DNA of 64,000 nucleotides, taken from contig NC_087062.1 in the NCBI RefSeq assembly GCF_963678635.1, positions 93,161,845 through 93,225,844 on the forward strand, given 5' to 3'. The notes below the pieces were generated by a model, which worked only from the letters and a program-made list of their open reading frames with translations, was not told where the DNA came from and searched no databases. Shown here piece by piece: positions 62,901 through 64,000 of this stretch (its first letter is position 1; the number at the start of each line of letters is the position of its first letter). This stretch comes from Symsagittifera roscoffensis (lineage: Eukaryota > Xenacoelomorpha > Acoela > Convolutidae). The position numbers and the translations under genes are program-made.

Positions 62901-64000
62901 GTTACAAACTGACCCATCTTCAGGAACGTACAATCTGGATACACAAGAGATAAGAGGTGGTGAAGAACTTGAGAGAATAGCGGTTTCAAGAAAGCCATTC
63001 AGGGAACTATCATGCAACTCAAACGTCAGAACGAATCTGGTACCAGAAGACGACATGAAAATAGTGAAAAGGATGATATGCGTGAAACTGAGTGACGACA
63101 TCCACAGCCCTGGTGAGATGAATGGACAGATCATGGCGCTAAAGGAGCATGTCAAGGCGAGATATAGGCTGTCAGACCTAATAAGAGCCCAAAAGAATGA
63201 CAAAATGACAAGTAACCTCTCCAAATGGATCCAGTCGGGGGTCAAGGAGAAGGGGGAACTCGAGGAAGACAGCTACAAGATCTTGAGCCAGTTCTACAAA
63301 GAGAAAAAAGACTTACTATACCACACAGCTGATGGGGTGGTAGCATGCAAGAGGAAAGATGAGGAGAAGATATTACACAAACACAACCTCATCATACTGC
63401 CACAGTTGTATCAAACGGAGGTGGTTTTCAGATCGCACGACCAGATGGGCCACCAGGGGATAGACAAAGTACAACAAAGGATACTTCACAGGTTTGATTG
63501 GCCAGGAATGAGAAAAGCTTGCGAGAGATGGGTGAATGCCTGCCTGGCATGTCTCCAGGTAAAAGACCCAAGGAAGATGAAGTTTCCCCTCAAGTCCGTT
63601 GAGAGCTCAGAGTTCAATGAAGTGGTGCAGATAGACCATCAAAAAATCTGCATGACGGAGTCGGGATATAACCAGATACTGGTTATAATAGATCACTTCA
63701 CAAAGTTGGCGGAAGCGGTCCCGTGCCAAACAGCCTCGGCCGAGGAGACATGTGATCATCTGATAACGCATTGGATATCGCGGCATGGTTGTCCAATGAC
63801 TTTCCAGTCGGACAACGGCAAAGCTTTTGTAGGGGACTTGACAAAAGAATTGATGAAGAGATCGCACATTGCTCAAGCACACTCGACAACCTATCATCCA
63901 CAGACCAATGGGTTGGTAGAGAGACAGAACAGGACGCTGGTCAACATGTTAAGGGTGTACTGCTCGAGATACATGACGGACTGGGACAAATACCTGCCAC
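56944..64000 (+). CDS. Gag-Pol polyprotein of a second Ty3/gypsy element (partial, runs off the window)
   Basis: One open frame from ATG 56944 to the window end, at least 2352 codons without a stop. The Gag region begins with a long acidic and coiled-coil segment (about 1-300). Two CCHC knuckles follow: CANCGSADHHVADC (630) and CFFCNQEGHFRMDC (682). Next come a helical spacer, retropepsin LLDTGAVLSVIP (D989) and FILGRDFM. Reverse transcriptase has TTLDLGSAFWQVPL (D1410) and CYVDDVV (about 1474). RNase H has DTDASVVAISG (D1625), KAEMFAVV, RVDNRALSWL and HQNADSLSKK (about 1740). An unusual hydrophilic spacer of about 400 residues follows. Integrase then has an HHCC finger (HDQMGH … CLAC, about 2165-2200) and catalytic D2231, D2290, E2326. 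All active-site residues are present. The C-terminus, stop and 3' LTR are outside the window. Codon use is more GC-rich than the host genes. Confidence 0.95.
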   Translation, partial: MRRSRVSVAEKRSTEAKTKYNSSLRKTTSMGPKITKKSFSVNMISTMSTTERAREGMEGERVEPTIEIDLETPDQSVDETRKIATESTPMPNAEEPNSKPIEFSPIDNVEDAIGNTEETVKEDSQVKKTSFTERLAMMVGIKTKENVTEEPKAERARTFGTVSTKTTEANPREEQTRAEATAEERPTADHEEATLELGDLMAKLNQIDKKLKHSEEDREVIRKELRYNKNEYLDSYFNLAKATEERLKEMSDNVETTNEERDKNIKKDLQQLKNRYDDVNSQLGSLEKRMDTMSKNQAESSCAIQAKLDAILSNSTSQERPAADRTQGTRVDFVEPQRNKRQSTPLPLTRDTVSIAPTAAKTIMKNGMSSTTTGPGDSTANSNAGPDAMTWANTWEMMNRTLEAFATRNTNSSDRRDGKSRKTFKKPKEFKDDSDGCIDTWVEVMRLHLEQDNLNDERQACTAILSNLEGTALKCVVAKKEEERDTADKIFEILLNRFGSGMKGHQAMMRFEKRRQRDDESIDRFLDDLESLRRRSDPEESTNRRNFSIASKFIDGVKSDDLRTMLATYYTLSKDSAPTPEEMRQKSREYMLMKPMKYSYSENRNTQGKSQPQRSSWYKPRDDMDKRRSCANCGSADHHVADCTTYKQGMKSLGYAPDEEDMSQMEEHEYYSGLIIKIGARCFFCNQEGHFRMDCPLFWEAVKDQSHPKHKLALAAVQNQRNRQNEFESRNLGAPSTELPTKTVKAVSHVNDAIESAAGNSLEINYEKAATEAIAKVKQDLAAKEIEQRLKLEIERQNFNEALTGSNRAPGAVPGSTKTGNCNTVKMVTGKPFGISKIGARIMSIITVGGHEVTRNLSEPSDQTIMHIDVYADYLSCISPQTTSRALRALLTRGGSKSVRVDNRYTEAYGPHEVMLNIDGINIYTKTMITCDEDLIGQIYVGKEELKVRSIGHCAMLEEDAMHIGTEADVTGHVLDISGKKTQLRGLLDTGAVLSVIPIETWERMGFNKDDLIDSRIRLSAANKGALRVLGRTPIIALNLGERNLWMSFLVVENLDESDQFILGRDFMRNFDVTIDLNNAMFRIRNPDRRYAIKPVNLIMANENKAPVFLSRRVRLKANEAAIVGLRMKNYNELSDNKQVCIVPNPNSQSAAVLGRSFSITKSGLCVSVLLNTLDIPITIQRGRKMGYALPVKTRYETIENSKLNEVVECPNHRDKICILRRLQQIKDSSGLINSLKSETDDGLSSCSNFPERPTLDEMQTDKPVLPEIEHLRGKLKDEQLEAIKDVLERNEEVFSRHKADIGCCNFVEHEIELEENAVPHREGARRMTPHKSDACRKEIETLLEYDMIEPSKSPWACGVVMAKKKGDQLRFCCDFRYLNSVTVKDAYPIPRIDESLSKLGDAKFFTTLDLGSAFWQVPLRKQDRDKTGFACELGLFQWKRMPFGLCNATATFQRLMAHALIGVTKKYGNLIMCYVDDVVIATPTLEDHIERLDEVFACMKRSGLKCKPSKCEILKDSIKYLGRMVDKHGIRPDPDAVEAVLTWKSPKTEHQLMSFLGFANYYREFIKGYADKVYPMQQLMRHKGKKFTWNNAAEESFKRIKKELCEAPVLGMPTEKGMYVLDTDASVVAISGILHQEQEWNGKTVLRPIAYGSKVLSDTEMKYGAPKAEMFAVVTFVEKYRAYLGSEPFKLRVDNRALSWLKTYSMDQSYIGRWIVRLDGYNMIIEHRTRDKHQNADSLSKKTEFYERQEQREADRPEIKEGFSFMNKETYDSLPLTRWLDKSGKPIEDHPELPKEPLEKTILKKSRRIPIEVILKSKIVRETLKAKGYDLNQVEAGAAPIDDDLMGLLEKLADDKPVIQEKGQEGPELNILRREGTANKTDISKGIVTDGKDVVRSLVDKIPENILEQTKVRKKKVTFKEGTEHLGPDQESGEWSRFTEKEEPGEGKLSGEREEWDEDSDESSEGQDSLCMILAEEKTRHHDRELQTDPSSGTYNLDTQEIRGGEELERIAVSRKPFRELSCNSNVRTNLVPEDDMKIVKRMICVKLSDDIHSPGEMNGQIMALKEHVKARYRLSDLIRAQKNDKMTSNLSKWIQSGVKEKGELEEDSYKILSQFYKEKKDLLYHTADGVVACKRKDEEKILHKHNLIILPQLYQTEVVFRSHDQMGHQGIDKVQQRILHRFDWPGMRKACERWVNACLACLQVKDPRKMKFPLKSVESSEFNEVVQIDHQKICMTESGYNQILVIIDHFTKLAEAVPCQTASAEETCDHLITHWISRHGCPMTFQSDNGKAFVGDLTKELMKRSHIAQAHSTTYHPQTNGLVERQNRTLVNMLRVYCSRYMTDWDKYLP

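Larger units (their letters stand above)
53439..64000 (+). mobile_element. Second Ty3/gypsy retrotransposon, left part (5' boundary uncertain)
   Basis: The Gag-Pol frame at 56944 is certain. The element's left edge is inferred from the abrupt rise in GC at about 53440-53480 and from motifs shared between 53531 and 55063, which tie that DNA together. The element would be larger than 10 kb if the whole block belongs to it. It is not closely related to the element at 20425: protease DTG rather than DSG, YVDD rather than FIDD, and different Gag and spacers. Confidence 0.6.

Noticed and set aside
57831-63897. Many minus-strand frames of 60-205 codons across 57-64 kb
   Set aside because: They are antisense shadows of the plus-strand gypsy Gag-Pol frame, which carries all recognisable motifs.

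Overview
The window is animal (metazoan) genomic DNA. It is AT-rich, has GT-AG spliced genes, and carries BEL/Pao, Ty3/gypsy and non-LTR retrotransposon sequence plus a conserved ciliary gene. Positions 1-200 are an assembly gap. I cannot name the species; an invertebrate is most likely. Host genes are few: (1) an eight-exon acyl-CoA synthetase/4CL-like AMP-binding enzyme on the minus strand (16776-35673); its exons join in frame to 618 codons plus stop, with all core adenylation motifs. (2) A single-exon CFAP58 (CCDC147) orthologue on the minus strand (41732-44431). (3) A small single-pass membrane protein of unknown function on the minus strand (9319-9633).

Everything else is repeats. 200-5130: degenerate AT-rich DNA with a 365-bp direct duplication and a BEL/Pao integrase relic. 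7.7-9.3 kb: three head-to-tail diverged copies of a hairpin-ended dispersed repeat (called family A here), which recurs near 15.4, 28.4, 28.95, 37.5, 39.4, 40.6 and 48.9 kb. 11.3-14.9 kb: a nearly perfect 1465-bp tandem duplication with clustered TCTTGCAAGA palindromes and older short-period repeats.

20425-26569: a complete, apparently young Ty3/gypsy element. It has identical 200-bp LTRs, a CCCCC target duplication and one uninterrupted 1860-aa Gag-Pol frame. It lies antisense in intron 5 of the AMP-binding gene, inside the C-tract of an older dispersed repeat. 29.67-29.85 kb: a tail-to-tail array of 20-bp units.

47.3-51.5 kb: a decayed CR1/jockey-type LINE (endonuclease and reverse transcriptase recognisable, catalytic Asp pair replaced), itself interrupted by a family A copy. 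53.4-64.0 kb: GC-richer DNA with a 35-bp inverted repeat pair, a perfect 30-bp palindrome, 70-bp tandem repeats and a 14-bp minisatellite. These lead into a second, different Ty3/gypsy element whose single open Gag-Pol frame starts at 56944 and is still open at the window end (at least 2352 codons).

The genes do not form a functional unit. The coherent story is of an ageing repeat landscape into which at least two gypsy lineages have inserted, the first very recently. I found no CRISPR array, rRNA or credible intact tRNA. The most unusual features are the first element's start codon straddling the LTR/primer-site boundary, the hairpin-ended family A repeats with head-to-tail copies, and the minisatellite/palindrome-rich leader of the second element.
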